Shown here: positions 24,882 through 32,956 of the stretch, one piece after another
Layout of the letters: every line of letters begins with the position of its first letter
Position numbering within the stretch: the first letter of the stretch is position 1
Source: DASQFQ01 sp963730115
GTDB lineage: Bacteria > Actinomycetota > Thermoleophilia > Solirubrobacterales > Solirubrobacteraceae
Length of the DNA stretch: 64,000 nucleotides
Direction of reading: 5' to 3'
Assembly (NCBI GenBank): GCA_963730115.1
Contig: CAVSQM010000012.1
Span: 186,001 to 250,000, forward strand
Notes under the pieces: generated by a model
Told to the model about the DNA's origin: nothing
Database searches by the model: none
What the model saw: the letters and a program-made list of their open reading frames with translations, nothing else
Program-made: the position numbers and the translations under genes

Positions 24882-26434
24882 GTGCCGGGCTCCTCGATCA
24901 CGCCTTCGTCGATCATCCGGCCGATCGTGTCGAACTTCTTGCGGTTGGTCCGCTTGAGCGCGACCGCGTAGATCAGCGCGGCGACCACTCCGACGATCGC
25001 GATCGGCCCGATCAGGTCGACGTAGCCGATGGTGCCGGCGAGCACGTCGATGTTCGCGAACAGCAGGTAGAGCGCGAACACCTGGCCGACGATCGCGATG
25101 ATCGGGCAGAGCGTCACGATCACCCACGAGTCGGGGTGCTTGTGGCGCCGATGCCAGAGGATCACGGCCAGCGCGCACACGACCTGGATCGTGAGCAGCC
25201 ACACCACGCCCTGCACGGCCATCATCGTGTAGATGCGGACGTAGGCGGTGTCGAACGCGTCCCCGAAGCCGAAACCGGCCCCGATGCCCCAGGCCAGCAC
25301 GAGCAGGAGGGCGAACGCGGTCTGCGCGAGGCTCGCGACGTAGGGGGACTTGTGCGTCTTGTGGGTCCGGCTGAACGACTTGGGCAGGATGCCCTCGCGG
25401 CCCAGCGCGTAGCCGTAGCGCATGGCGACGTTGTGGAACGCCATCGCGCACGCGAACGAGCCGGTGAGGATCAGCACCTGCATGAGCGTCTCGAAGAACT
25501 GATTGCCGTATTGCTGCATCGCGACGAAGAACGGCCCGTCCGGGTTCTGCGCGTCCTTGATGAGCGTCGCCTCCGGGTAGGCGGAGACGAACGCCAGCGA
25601 CGTGATCACGTAGAGGATGCCCAGGCCGATGACGGAGATCAGCGTCGCCCGGGGCACGATGTGCTGGGGGTCCCTCGACTCCTCCGCATAGTTGGGGACG
25701 GCCTCGAAGCCCACCCACGACCAGAACGCCAGGAACAACCCGACGCCGGCCGCCAGGCCGACCCCCGGATCCGTGAGCTGGAACATGTTCAGTGACTCGA
25801 ACTGGATGCCGTCGGCCTCGCTGCCGCCGCTACCGAACACCACCAGGTCGAAGATCGTGAGGATGATCACCTCGCCGATCAGCGCGAAGCCGAGGATCTT
25901 CACCGACAGCTCGACGTCGAAGTAGCAGAGGACGCTGATCAGGACCGCCGCGAACACGGCGAACGCGACCCAGGGGATCTCCCAGCCGAACCAGTCGTTG
26001 AAGTTCGTGACCGAGAAGTACGCGAAGCCTCCGAGCAGCGAGACCTCGAACAGCGCGTAGGCGAGCGCGCCGGTGAGGCCGGCCGCCAGCCCGAGCTCGC
26101 GCCCGAGCCCGTGCGAGATGAAGGTGTAGAAGCCGCCGGTGGCGCGGATCTTCTTCGCCATCGCGACGTACCCGATCGAGAAGATCGTGAGGATGATGGT
26201 GGCGAACAGGAAGGCGGCCGGCGTGTAGAGGCCGGTGCCGAAGCCCACGGCGAACGGGACGTTGAACAGCATCGCCGAGATGGGCGCGGCGCCCGTCACC
26301 GCGATGAAGACCACCCCCCACAGCCCGATCGCGTTCGGCTTCAGTCGATCGACCCCCGAGTCGCCCGCGTACACCGACTCCACGGTGCCTTCATGGCGGG
26401 CTCCGACCCCGGGGTCAGGCTTGGTGGTGGCCAT
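24869..26434 (-). CDS. APC-family amino acid/amine permease
   Basis: 521-residue secondary transporter with about 12-13 hydrophobic helices after a 30-residue polar lead. The family's first-helix unwound motif is present (FIAVTGAAPISAMLFNVPFA), as are AYALFEVSLLGGFAYFSV and FLAFWSWVGFEAVPNYAEES, the usual substrate region of amine and amino-acid transporters. ATG 26434 has GAGGAGAAGGGG upstream. A TTGTC-C-GACAA palindrome lies 40 bases upstream. Next to the BMC operon it could import aminopropanol or another amine; permeases of this family are reported in RMM-type loci. Specific substrate is inference. Confidence 0.9.
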   Translation of the reverse strand: MATTKPDPGVGARHEGTVESVYAGDSGVDRLKPNAIGLWGVVFIAVTGAAPISAMLFNVPFAVGFGTGLYTPAAFLFATIILTIFSIGYVAMAKKIRATGGFYTFISHGLGRELGLAAGLTGALAYALFEVSLLGGFAYFSVTNFNDWFGWEIPWVAFAVFAAVLISVLCYFDVELSVKILGFALIGEVIILTIFDLVVFGSGGSEADGIQFESLNMFQLTDPGVGLAAGVGLFLAFWSWVGFEAVPNYAEESRDPQHIVPRATLISVIGLGILYVITSLAFVSAYPEATLIKDAQNPDGPFFVAMQQYGNQFFETLMQVLILTGSFACAMAFHNVAMRYGYALGREGILPKSFSRTHKTHKSPYVASLAQTAFALLLVLAWGIGAGFGFGDAFDTAYVRIYTMMAVQGVVWLLTIQVVCALAVILWHRRHKHPDSWVIVTLCPIIAIVGQVFALYLLFANIDVLAGTIGYVDLIGPIAIVGVVAALIYAVALKRTNRKKFDTIGRMIDEGVIEEPGTAPA

Positions 26435-26473
26435 GCGTCCCCTTCTCCTCGATGCGATCCCTCGCGGACGAAG

Positions 26474-26484
26474 TTGTCCGACAA
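26474..26484. promoter_or_regulatory. Operator-like palindrome TTGTC-C-GACAA before the permease
   Basis: An 11-base perfect inverted repeat 40 bases upstream of the permease ATG, between it and the GntR gene. It has the same half-sites and one-base spacer as the palindrome at 24148-24162, but the outer bases are not symmetric. Likely a GntR-family operator overlapping the permease promoter. Confidence 0.6.
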
Positions 26485-26519
26485 GCTAGGAGCAATTCAA
26501 CCAAGATCGAACGAACCGA

Positions 26520-27293
26520 TCAACCCCGTTCCTGGACCTGCACGCTCGCTCCCACCACGGTCGGGGACGCGGGTGCGGACCGTGCGCGGACGACGATGCG
26601 GGCACGGTCGGCCCGGAAGAGGTCGTGCGAGCGCTCGAAGGCGACCCCGTCGACGTCCCAGGCGGTGCGCGCCACCGCCAGCAGCGGCGCACCTCGCCGC
26701 AGCTCCAGCAGGCGTGCCTCGGCCGCGCCCGCGGCCACCACCTCGATCCGCTCCTCCGCCTCCCCCGGCTCGAGTTCGTACTCGCGCTGCAGCAGCTCGT
26801 AGATGCCCCCGCTCAGCGAGCGGTCGAGCAGCCCCGGGAAGCGCTCGGCGGGGAACAGCGCGCGCTCGAGCGAGATCGGGTCGCCGTCGGCGAGGCGCAC
26901 GCGCACGACCTCCAGGGCGAGTCCGCCCGCGGACAACCCGAGCGCGGCGGCGGCGTCGGCGTCCGCCTCGACGGTCGAGGTGGAGAGCACGCGGGCGTCG
27001 GCCTGGAAGCCCTGGCGGCGCAGGTAGGCGGGCAGCCCGGCGAGGCTCGTGAGGTCGCGCTCGACCTTGCGCTCGGCCACGAAGATGCCGCCGGCGCGGC
27101 CGCGCGTGCGCCGGACGACGCCTCCGCGCTCGAGGTCGGCGAGCGCCGCGCGGATCGTCGATCGGCTGATGCCGAGCCGCTCCGCCAGCTCCCGCTCCGC
27201 CCCCAGCCGCTCGCCCGGCCCCGGCAGGTCGGCGATCAGGCGGTCGCGCGCCGCCTGCGCCGTCGGCCCGAGCGAGACGGCCGAGCGCTCCAC
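26520..27293 (-). CDS. GntR-family regulator with UTRA domain in the microcompartment locus
   Basis: 257-residue regulator. The winged HTH covers residues about 12-80 (LIADLPGPGERLGAERELAE, then LGISRSTIRAAL and VVRRTRGRAGGIFV). The UTRA domain begins near 105 (RVLSTSTVEADADAAAALGL) and ends with APLLAVARTAWDVDGVAFER. GTG 27293 was chosen, as upstream frame text is the inverted-repeat element. It lies between the SDR and the permease genes on the same strand and is the best candidate to control the BMC operon, possibly through the palindrome at 35110-35127. RMM-type loci commonly carry a GntR gene. Confidence 0.87.
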   Translation of the reverse strand: MERSAVSLGPTAQAARDRLIADLPGPGERLGAERELAERLGISRSTIRAALADLERGGVVRRTRGRAGGIFVAERKVERDLTSLAGLPAYLRRQGFQADARVLSTSTVEADADAAAALGLSAGGLALEVVRVRLADGDPISLERALFPAERFPGLLDRSLSGGIYELLQREYELEPGEAEERIEVVAAGAAEARLLELRRGAPLLAVARTAWDVDGVAFERSHDLFRADRARIVVRARSAPASPTVVGASVQVQERG

Positions 27294-27319
27294 CGCTAGT
27301 GGTCCCTCCGGTGGCCCGT

Positions 27320-27470
27320 GGCGAACGTCAACCGCGGCTGGGTGGGGGTGGGCTGAAAGGGCCGCGGAGTCCACGAGTGTCGTCTCGACCACCCAGGAGG
27401 TGGTTGAGATGACATTCGTGCCGCCTCCGGGCTCGAACCCACCCGCACCCAGCCGGGGTTGACGTTCGCC
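27320..27470. repeat. Nested inverted repeat between the SDR and GntR genes
   Basis: Two 33-base arms, 27320-27352 and 27438-27470, are inverted copies with 31 of 33 positions matching; each begins or ends with GGCGAACGTCAACC or its complement. The 85-base loop contains a second hairpin at 27384-27408 (CTCGACCACC, loop of five, GGTGGTTGAG). The plus strand loop also holds AGGAGGTG followed seven bases later by ATG and a 17-codon frame ending at TGA 27460-27462 (MTFVPPPGSNPPAPSRG). The remaining flanks, 27294-27319 and 27471-27484, show nothing else. Could be a MITE-like element, a strong terminator or a structured RNA. Confidence 0.6.
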
Positions 27471-27484
27471 GGCAGACCCACCAC

Positions 27485-28249
27485 CTACTGGGCTTCCATG
27501 GCCATCACGCCCTCGGGCAGCACCTGGCCGCCGTCGACCACGATGCTCTGGCCCGTGATGTAGCCCGCCTCGTCGGTGGCGAAGAACAGCGCGGCGTTGC
27601 CGATGTCCTCGACCTTCCCCAGCCGCCGCTGCGGGATCATCGACTCCATCGTCGCCCGGTACTCCGGCCCGAGCTCGTCGAGCCCCTCGGTCTCGATGTT
27701 GCCGGGCATGACCGCGTTGATGGTGATGCCGCGGGCGGCCAGCTCGATCGCCGCCGTGCGCAGGAAGCCGAGCTGCGCGGCCTTGGTGGCGCCGTAATGC
27801 GACCAGCCGGGGAAGCCGGTGAGCGGCCCGGTGATCGAGGACGTGACGATCACGCGCCCGTGGCCGCTGGCCTCGAGCGGGTCGAGCGCGGCCTTGACGG
27901 CCAGCATCGTGCCCTTGACGTTGGTGGCGAAGATCGCGTCGATGTCCGCCTCGCTCATGTCGGCGAGCTTCACATCGGGGAAGACCCCGGCGTTGGCGCA
28001 CAGCACGTCGAGGCCGCCGAACTCCGCGACCACCTCCTCCACCATCCGCTCGCAGTCGTCGGCCTTGGCGACGTCGGCGATCACGTAGCGGGCGCCGAGC
28101 GCCTGCGCCGCCGCCTCCCCCGTCTCGCGGTCGCGGCCGCAGACGGCCACGTTGGCGCCCGCGCGCGCGAAGACGCCCGCGATGCCCTTGCCGATGCCCT
28201 TGGTACCGCCGGTGACGAGGACGGTGCGCCCGGTGAGAGGGGTGAACAA
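27485..28249 (-). CDS. SDR dehydrogenase of the microcompartment locus
   Basis: 254-residue classical SDR. It has TGGTKGIGKGIAGVF for cofactor binding, CGRDRETGE after strand 2, CANAGVF, catalytic Ser in VTSSITGPLTG, YGATKAAQLGF, and C-terminal TGQSIVVDGGQVLP. Start TTG 28249 is supported by AGGAG eight bases upstream, right after the kinase stop. In RMM/AAUM loci the SDR is thought to interconvert aminoacetone and 1-amino-2-propanol, the entry step to the pathway. It is the last gene of the continuous BMC transcript before the inverted-repeat element. Substrate is inferred from locus type. Confidence 0.88.
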   Translation of the reverse strand: MFTPLTGRTVLVTGGTKGIGKGIAGVFARAGANVAVCGRDRETGEAAAQALGARYVIADVAKADDCERMVEEVVAEFGGLDVLCANAGVFPDVKLADMSEADIDAIFATNVKGTMLAVKAALDPLEASGHGRVIVTSSITGPLTGFPGWSHYGATKAAQLGFLRTAAIELAARGITINAVMPGNIETEGLDELGPEYRATMESMIPQRRLGKVEDIGNAALFFATDEAGYITGQSIVVDGGQVLPEGVMAMEAQ

Positions 28250-28260
28250 GCTGGCGTCTC

Positions 28261-29220
28261 CTAGGTGTGGGTTGACAGGTAGCGCTCCGCCAGCGCGCAG
28301 GTGCCGGTCGTGAAGTCGGCCCCGAGCTCCGCGGCCTCGGTCGCGAAGGTGTGGTGCGAGCCGATCCAGGCCACGAGCAGCAGCCGGCGCAGCATCACGA
28401 AGGTGTCGAGCTCCGCCTCGTCGGCCGGGTCGAGCGGCGCGACGGAGCGGTAGCCCTCGAGCCACGCGTCCTGGAGGTCGGGCACGCGCGGGTGGTCCTC
28501 CATGAACGAGACCGTGGTCGCGAAGTCGTACATGAACCACGCGAACCCGGAGTCGTCGAAGTCGATGACGCGCACCTGGCCGTCGTCGACGAGCAGGTTG
28601 GCGAGGCGGATGTCGGCGTGGATGAGGCCGAAGCGATCGTCGGATTGCCCGTAGGCGGCGAGGCGGTCGCGGATCGTGGTGTCGAGCCGGCCCAGCAGCT
28701 CGAGCTCCTCCGGCCCCATGCCGAGCCCGTCCTGCCAGCGGCCCCAGTGGCCGCTCGCGCCGAGCGTGTGCTCGTAGTCCCAGGGCGGGCGGTCGAAGCC
28801 CTCGGGAGGGTTCCATGCGCGCGCGTGCGCATGCATGCGCGCGGACACCGCGCCGAGGACGCGGAAGCCCTCGAGCACGGCCTCGCCCTCGGGGTCGGGC
28901 TCGCTGCCGGGCAGCCACTCCCACAGCACGACGTTGCGGTCGTGGACCTCGAGCACGCGCTCGCCGCTCGGGGCGAGGACGGGCACGCACGTGTCGACCG
29001 CGCCGTCCTCGCGCAGCGCGTCGACCCACTGGAGCTCGGACTCGATCTGGTGCGCGGTGCGGTAGCCGGGGCGATGGACGCGCAGGGCGTAGCCGGTGGA
29101 CGAGTCGGGGTCCTCGACCCGGTAGGTGTGGTTCTCGGAGACGTTGCAGAGGGTGGCGGTCGCGTCCTCCGACAGGCCGAAACGGGGTAGCGCCGCTGCG
29201 GCCAGCTCGTCGATGCTCAT
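28261..29220 (-). CDS. APH-fold kinase, probable 1-amino-2-propanol kinase
   Basis: 319-residue aminoglycoside phosphotransferase/choline kinase-fold enzyme. The catalytic loop is LIHADIRLANLLVDDG (H-x-D-x-x-x-x-N) and the metal-binding aspartate is in VRVIDFDDSGF. The N-lobe Lys/Arg region is YALRVHRPGY. In Mycobacterium smegmatis the equivalent gene beside BMC genes encodes (S)-1-amino-2-propanol kinase, which makes aminopropanol phosphate. Position directly after BMC-T with a four-base overlap (stop 29217, start 29220) matches that order. Specific substrate is inferred from locus synteny. Confidence 0.85.
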   Translation of the reverse strand: MSIDELAAAALPRFGLSEDATATLCNVSENHTYRVEDPDSSTGYALRVHRPGYRTAHQIESELQWVDALREDGAVDTCVPVLAPSGERVLEVHDRNVVLWEWLPGSEPDPEGEAVLEGFRVLGAVSARMHAHARAWNPPEGFDRPPWDYEHTLGASGHWGRWQDGLGMGPEELELLGRLDTTIRDRLAAYGQSDDRFGLIHADIRLANLLVDDGQVRVIDFDDSGFAWFMYDFATTVSFMEDHPRVPDLQDAWLEGYRSVAPLDPADEAELDTFVMLRRLLLVAWIGSHHTFATEAAELGADFTTGTCALAERYLSTHT

Positions 29221-29867
29221 CCGTCCCTTCCTCTCACTCCCTCGAGAACGCGCGTGATCTCGTCGCGCGCTCGGACGATATCCGCGGTCGCGCCGGCGAG
29301 ATAGACCCGGCCGGCCGCGCCGATCATCGAGACGGTGACGAGCGTGAGGTCCGGGGCCACCGCCTCGGCGGCGTTGGCGGCGACGGCCGCGAACAGCGCC
29401 GGGGTGACCTCGACGACGAGCAGCGTCTGCCCGGGGAGCAGCATCGACGCCTCGCGGTTGCGGTTGACGATGACCGCGTGCTGGTCGGTCACCTCCTCGA
29501 TCACGTCGACGTAGAGGATCTTCGGGCGCAGCGTGTCGCCGGAGCTGGCGCCGATGCCGTCCAGGATCGCCTCGCCGGCCTGCTCGACGAGGGCCTGGTC
29601 GGGCGAGTGGACCTCGAGCACGCCGAACTGGCGCTCGACGAAGTGGATGCCCGGCTCGATGTCGGGCACCGACTTGAGCGCCAGGTCGATGACCCGCTCG
29701 ATCGCCAGGCCGGGCGCCACCTCGACGATCAGCGCGTGGTCGCCCTCGATCGGCGGGTAGCCGCGCGCCCGCAGGGGCGTGCCGAGGTAGGCCGCGAACT
29801 GCCGGCCCAGCTCGGGGATCGGCAGGTAGACGCGGAGCTCGACGCCGGCGGTCGCCGAGGCGCTCAC
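29217..29867 (-). CDS. Tandem-domain BMC-T shell protein 1
   Basis: 216-residue shell protein with two BMC domains, residues about 1-105 and 110-212, expected to form a pseudohexameric trimer tile in the shell facet. The first domain holds HALIVEVAPGLAIERVIDLA and GIHFVERQFGVLEVHS. The second holds HAVIVNRNREASMLLPGQTL and SMIGAAGRVYLAGATAD. The two domains align with the second BMC-T at 30848-31456 in the same order, so both are the RMM kind. BMC-T trimers often carry large or gated pores for bulky cofactors. ATG 29867 sits just after the BMC-H stop at 29869. Confidence 0.88.
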   Translation of the reverse strand: MSASATAGVELRVYLPIPELGRQFAAYLGTPLRARGYPPIEGDHALIVEVAPGLAIERVIDLALKSVPDIEPGIHFVERQFGVLEVHSPDQALVEQAGEAILDGIGASSGDTLRPKILYVDVIEEVTDQHAVIVNRNREASMLLPGQTLLVVEVTPALFAAVAANAAEAVAPDLTLVTVSMIGAAGRVYLAGATADIVRARDEITRVLEGVRGRDG

Positions 29868-29868
29868 G

Positions 29869-30147
29869 TCACGCAGCCGAGGCGCTGAAGTGCTTGCCGA
29901 GCTCGTTGTGGGGCCGCGGGATGACGTGGACCGAGACGAGCTCGCCGACGCTCGACGCCGTCTCCGACCCGGCCTCGGTCGCGGCCTTCACGGCGCCGAC
30001 GTCACCGCGCACGACGACGGAGACCAGGCCGTCGCCGACCTCCTCGCGGGAGACGATCGTCACGTTGGCGGCCTTCACCATCGCGTCCGCGCCCGCGAGC
30101 GCGGCCACGTACCCCTTCGTCTCGATCATGCCCAGGGCTTCACTCAT
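29869..30147 (-). CDS. BMC-H hexameric shell protein
   Basis: 92-residue single BMC domain (Pfam BMC), the main facet tile. The N-terminal signature is ALGMIETKGYVAALAGADAM, followed by KAANVTIVSREEVGDGLVSV and VVRGDVGAVKAATEAGSETA, ending in VSVHVIPRPHNELGKHF. The GDGLV segment corresponds to the loop lining the hexamer pore. AAGGAG is seven bases before ATG 30147. Overlap with the vertex protein stop (30144) indicates coupled translation. Very secure call. Confidence 0.96.
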   Translation of the reverse strand: MSEALGMIETKGYVAALAGADAMVKAANVTIVSREEVGDGLVSVVVRGDVGAVKAATEAGSETASSVGELVSVHVIPRPHNELGKHFSASAA

Positions 30148-30392
30148 GACTGCTCCTTCTCGTCGAGGATTCCGATGATCAGCGCGTCGAGCGGGGGGTG
30201 CTCGTCGCCGAAGTAGCCCGACGCGACCGAGCCGGTGGCGACGAGCACACGCTCGCCCTCCCCGCTCCCGAGCACGTCGAAGGCGATCAGGGTCGAGCCG
30301 TCGTCGGTGCGCACCTCGAGTAGCGCGCCGCTGGGCAGCGCGTCGACCCGCCGCGTCGCCCACACCGATCCCGTCACCGTCGCTCTCAGCAT
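30144..30392 (-). CDS. BMC vertex protein (EutN/CcmL family)
   Basis: 82-residue pentameric BMC-P protein that caps shell vertices. The fold signature is MLRATVTGSVWATRRVDALP, ALLEVRT, then LIAFDVLGSGEGERVLVATG, SVASGYFG and DALIIGILDE. The G-E-G-E-x-V-L-V and GS segments correspond to the conserved strand and loop of CcmL/EutN. It follows the hypothetical BMC gene with no gap and overlaps BMC-H by four bases. One vertex gene only is seen. Confidence 0.95.
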   Translation of the reverse strand: MLRATVTGSVWATRRVDALPSGALLEVRTDDGSTLIAFDVLGSGEGERVLVATGSVASGYFGDEHPPLDALIIGILDEKEQS

Positions 30393-30851
30393 CTAGTGGC
30401 TCTCCCGTTCGATCGCGATTCCCTTGGCACGCGCCTTCTCGCGCGCGAGGGGCGTCAGGACTGCGCGCGGGCCGAGGACGAGGCGGGCGCCCGCGCGCGC
30501 GGCCTCGTCGACCTTGCGCTCGGTGACCGCGCCGCGCTCCACGCGAAGGGTGCCGAGTGCCCCTCCCGACGGGCTTCCTCCGGGGGCACCGAGCGTGAAC
30601 CGCAGGCGGCCGGCGAGGATCGCCTCCCGCTCCTCCGGCGGCCGGGCGAGGAGCGCCTGCGCGAAGCGGTTGAGGTCGTCGTCGGACCCGAGCGTCACCG
30701 GCTCGGCCGCCGTCTGCGGGCCCCAGGTCGAGGGGCGGTGCACGCCCGCCACCGGCGGCGGCGGGATCTGCGGCACCACGGCATGCCCGTTCGTCCCCGC
30801 CAGCGCCTCGGCCAGCAGCTCGCGCAGCATCTCGCGGGCATCCTCGCTCAC
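30393..30851 (-). CDS. Uncharacterised BMC-associated protein (MSM0274-like position)
   Basis: 152 residues, no known enzyme motif. Residues 2-19 form a predicted amphipathic helix (SEDAREMLRELLAEALAG) of the encapsulation-peptide kind. A Pro-rich linker (PQIPPPPVAG) follows, and an acidic/Arg middle (DDDLNRFAQALLARPPEERE). The C-terminal part, VTERKVDEAARAGARLVLGP then LTPLAREKARAKGIAIERE, has the V-I-T-E...A--L-P-x-A-R-x-x-A pattern found at the ends of several BMC-associated proteins. It sits between the second BMC-T and the vertex gene, as the hypothetical gene does in mycobacterial RMM loci. GTG 30851 overlaps the BMC-T stop. Confidence 0.75.
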   Translation of the reverse strand: MSEDAREMLRELLAEALAGTNGHAVVPQIPPPPVAGVHRPSTWGPQTAAEPVTLGSDDDLNRFAQALLARPPEEREAILAGRLRFTLGAPGGSPSGGALGTLRVERGAVTERKVDEAARAGARLVLGPRAVLTPLAREKARAKGIAIERESH

Positions 30852-31456
30852 GCGACCTCCTCCAGCGCCCCGACCGCGGCATCGCCCGCCGCCCGCACGT
30901 CGGACTCGTCGCCGGTGATGTACACGCGGCCGGTCGCGCCGATCATGCGGTAGTCGACGACCTTGATGCGCGCCGCCTTCTCGGCCTCGTTGACCGCGAG
31001 GATCGCGTACGAGGCCGGCTGCATCTCGAGCACGAACAGCGACTCGCCCGGCAGCGCCATCGAGCCGAGCTTGTTGCGGTTGATGAGGAACGCGTGCTGG
31101 TGGTCGAGGCGCGAGACGAGCGTCGAGGCGAGGATCTTCGGCTTCATGGCGTCGGCCGACGAGGCGCCGAGCGCGTCGAGCACCGCCCCGCTCGCCGACC
31201 GCACGACCGCGGGCGAGCGGTCGTGGAACTCGAGGTAGCCGAAGTGGCGCTCGACGACGAGGATGCCGGGCTGCAGCCGCGTGTGCTTGACCGCGACGTC
31301 GGTCAGCGGCTCGATGTCGAGCCCGGGCGCGACCTCGATCACCGCCGCCGCCATCCCGGAGCGCGGCAGCCGCCCGCGGATCCAGGTGCCGAGGTAGCAC
31401 ATGGTCTGCGGCTGCAGCTGGTCGATGAAGATCGCGGAACGGAGCTCGGCGGCCAT
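30848..31456 (-). CDS. Tandem-domain BMC-T shell protein 2
   Basis: 202-residue double BMC domain shell protein. Domain 1 has AAVIEVAPGLDIEPLTDVAV and GILVVERHFGYLEFHDRSPA. Domain 2 has HAFLINRNKLGSMALPGESL and YRMIGATGRVYITGDESD. The start is ATG 31456, overlapping the aldehyde dehydrogenase stop as TGATG. Two distinct BMC-T proteins flanking BMC-H and the vertex gene are the hallmark of the RMM locus. The start region MAAELRSAIFIDQLQPQTMC is unlike BMC-T 1 and may set pore or edge properties. Confidence 0.88.
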   Translation of the reverse strand: MAAELRSAIFIDQLQPQTMCYLGTWIRGRLPRSGMAAAVIEVAPGLDIEPLTDVAVKHTRLQPGILVVERHFGYLEFHDRSPAVVRSASGAVLDALGASSADAMKPKILASTLVSRLDHQHAFLINRNKLGSMALPGESLFVLEMQPASYAILAVNEAEKAARIKVVDYRMIGATGRVYITGDESDVRAAGDAAVGALEEVA

Positions 31457-32956
31457 CAGCTGACCAGCTCCCGCAGCTCGTCGAGGATCATGCGGCGCAG
31501 GTCCTCCCGCGAGAGGTCGCTGCCGGTGGTCGGCTCCGGCAGCGAGACCGGCGCCGGCTCCGGCCGCACCGACCACGGCTGCAGGCCGTCGAAGTCGCCG
31601 AGCGGCTCGTCGGCGTGGTAGGCGAGCCGGGTCCACTGCGTGAGGTGGCGCGGCTCGAGGTTCTCGGTCAGCGCGGAGCGGCCGAAGAAGCCGGTGCCGA
31701 CGGTCATCGTCGGCGCGAGGTTCGTGTCGAGGCCGCTCGAGCCCTGGCTGCCCGGCGCGTTGACCGACACCCGCAGCACCCGCACCGCGGCGCCGTAGGC
31801 GAGGATCGTGCGTCGGGTCGCGCGAGTGGATGACCGCCGAGTGCCCCGCGCCGCCGATCCGCAGCAGCGAGCGGGCGGCGTCGATGCCGCGCGCGGCGTC
31901 GGGCACGCGCACGAGCCCGAGCAGCGGGAAGAGCTTCTCGCGCGCGAGCGGCTCCTCGGGCACGACGAGCGGGAACGGGGCGACGAGCACGCGCGTCCCG
32001 CCCGGGACGCGGATCCCCGCGGCGGTCGCGAGCGTCGCGGCGTCCTTGCCCGCGAGCTCGGTGTTGATCCGCCCCTCGGGGTAGAGCGTCTCGCGCGCCC
32101 GCTGGGCGCCCTCCTCGTCGAGCACGTGCGCGCCGTGGCGCGCGAGCTCGCGCTCGAACGCGTCGGCGACCCGCTCCTCGACGATCGCCACCGACTCGTT
32201 GGTGCACAGGATCGAGTTGTCGAACGCCTTCGAGTCGGCGAGGTGCGCGGCGGCCTGCGCGATGTCGGCGCTGGCGTCGACGAGCGCCGGCACGTTGCCG
32301 GGCCCGACGCCGAGCGCCGGGTTGCCGCTGCGGTAGGCCGCGCGCACGACGGCGGTGCCACCGGTGGCGACGATCACGTCGACCTCGCGGTCGGCCATCA
32401 GCGCCTCGATCAGCGGGATCGTCGGCTCCTCGACGACCTGCAGGCAGCCGTCGGGCGCGCCCGCCGCCACCGCGGCGCGCGAGAGCACGTGGACGGCCGC
32501 GACCGAGGTCTCGCGCGCGAGCGGGTGCGGCGAGACGACGACCGCGTTGCGCGTCATCAGCGCCAGCAGCACCTTGAAGTAGACGGTGGCGATCGGGTTG
32601 GTCGACGGCGTGAGCGCGAGCACGACGCCGGCCGGCTTCGGCACCGAGACGATCTTCGCGGCGGCGTCGACCTGCGCGTCGACGTAGTCACCGACCGCGT
32701 AGCGCTCGACGATCCCGCGCGAGCACGCCTCGTTCTTGCGCCGCTTGTGCTCGGCGACGCCCATCCCGGTCTCCTCAACCGCGGCGATCGCGAACCTTTC
32801 CGCATTTTGGTACGCCGCTTCGGCGACCGCCTCGACCACGAGCTCCGTCCGCTCCCGGTCGAAGGCCGAGAACGCGGTGGCCGCCCAGCGCGCGCGGTCG
32901 AGCATCATGCGGGCGCGCGCAGAGCCGGGCGCCTCGGTCTCCAGCAGCGTGGTCAT
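31456..32956 (-). CDS. BMC-type CoA-acylating aldehyde dehydrogenase, frame broken by one extra base
   Basis: PduP/EutE-like enzyme that would oxidise propionaldehyde to propionyl-CoA. It has the cofactor region AGVVLALTPSTNPIATVYFK, VDVIVATGGTAVVRAAYRSG, and catalytic Cys in FDNSILCTNESVAIVEE. The tail after about residue 465 is a Pro-rich linker ending in an amphipathic helix (SREDLRRMILDELRELVS), a probable encapsulation peptide. The frame breaks near 31809; removing one base joins SRDPT to TILAYGAAV, then NAPGSQGSSG. The repaired protein is about 500 residues. ATG 32956 overlaps the aminotransferase stop. Confidence 0.88.

Noticed and set aside
27427..27445. GGGCTCGAACCC resembles a tRNA T-loop
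   Set aside because: No acceptor stem, D arm or anticodon arm can be built around it; it is part of the inverted-repeat element.
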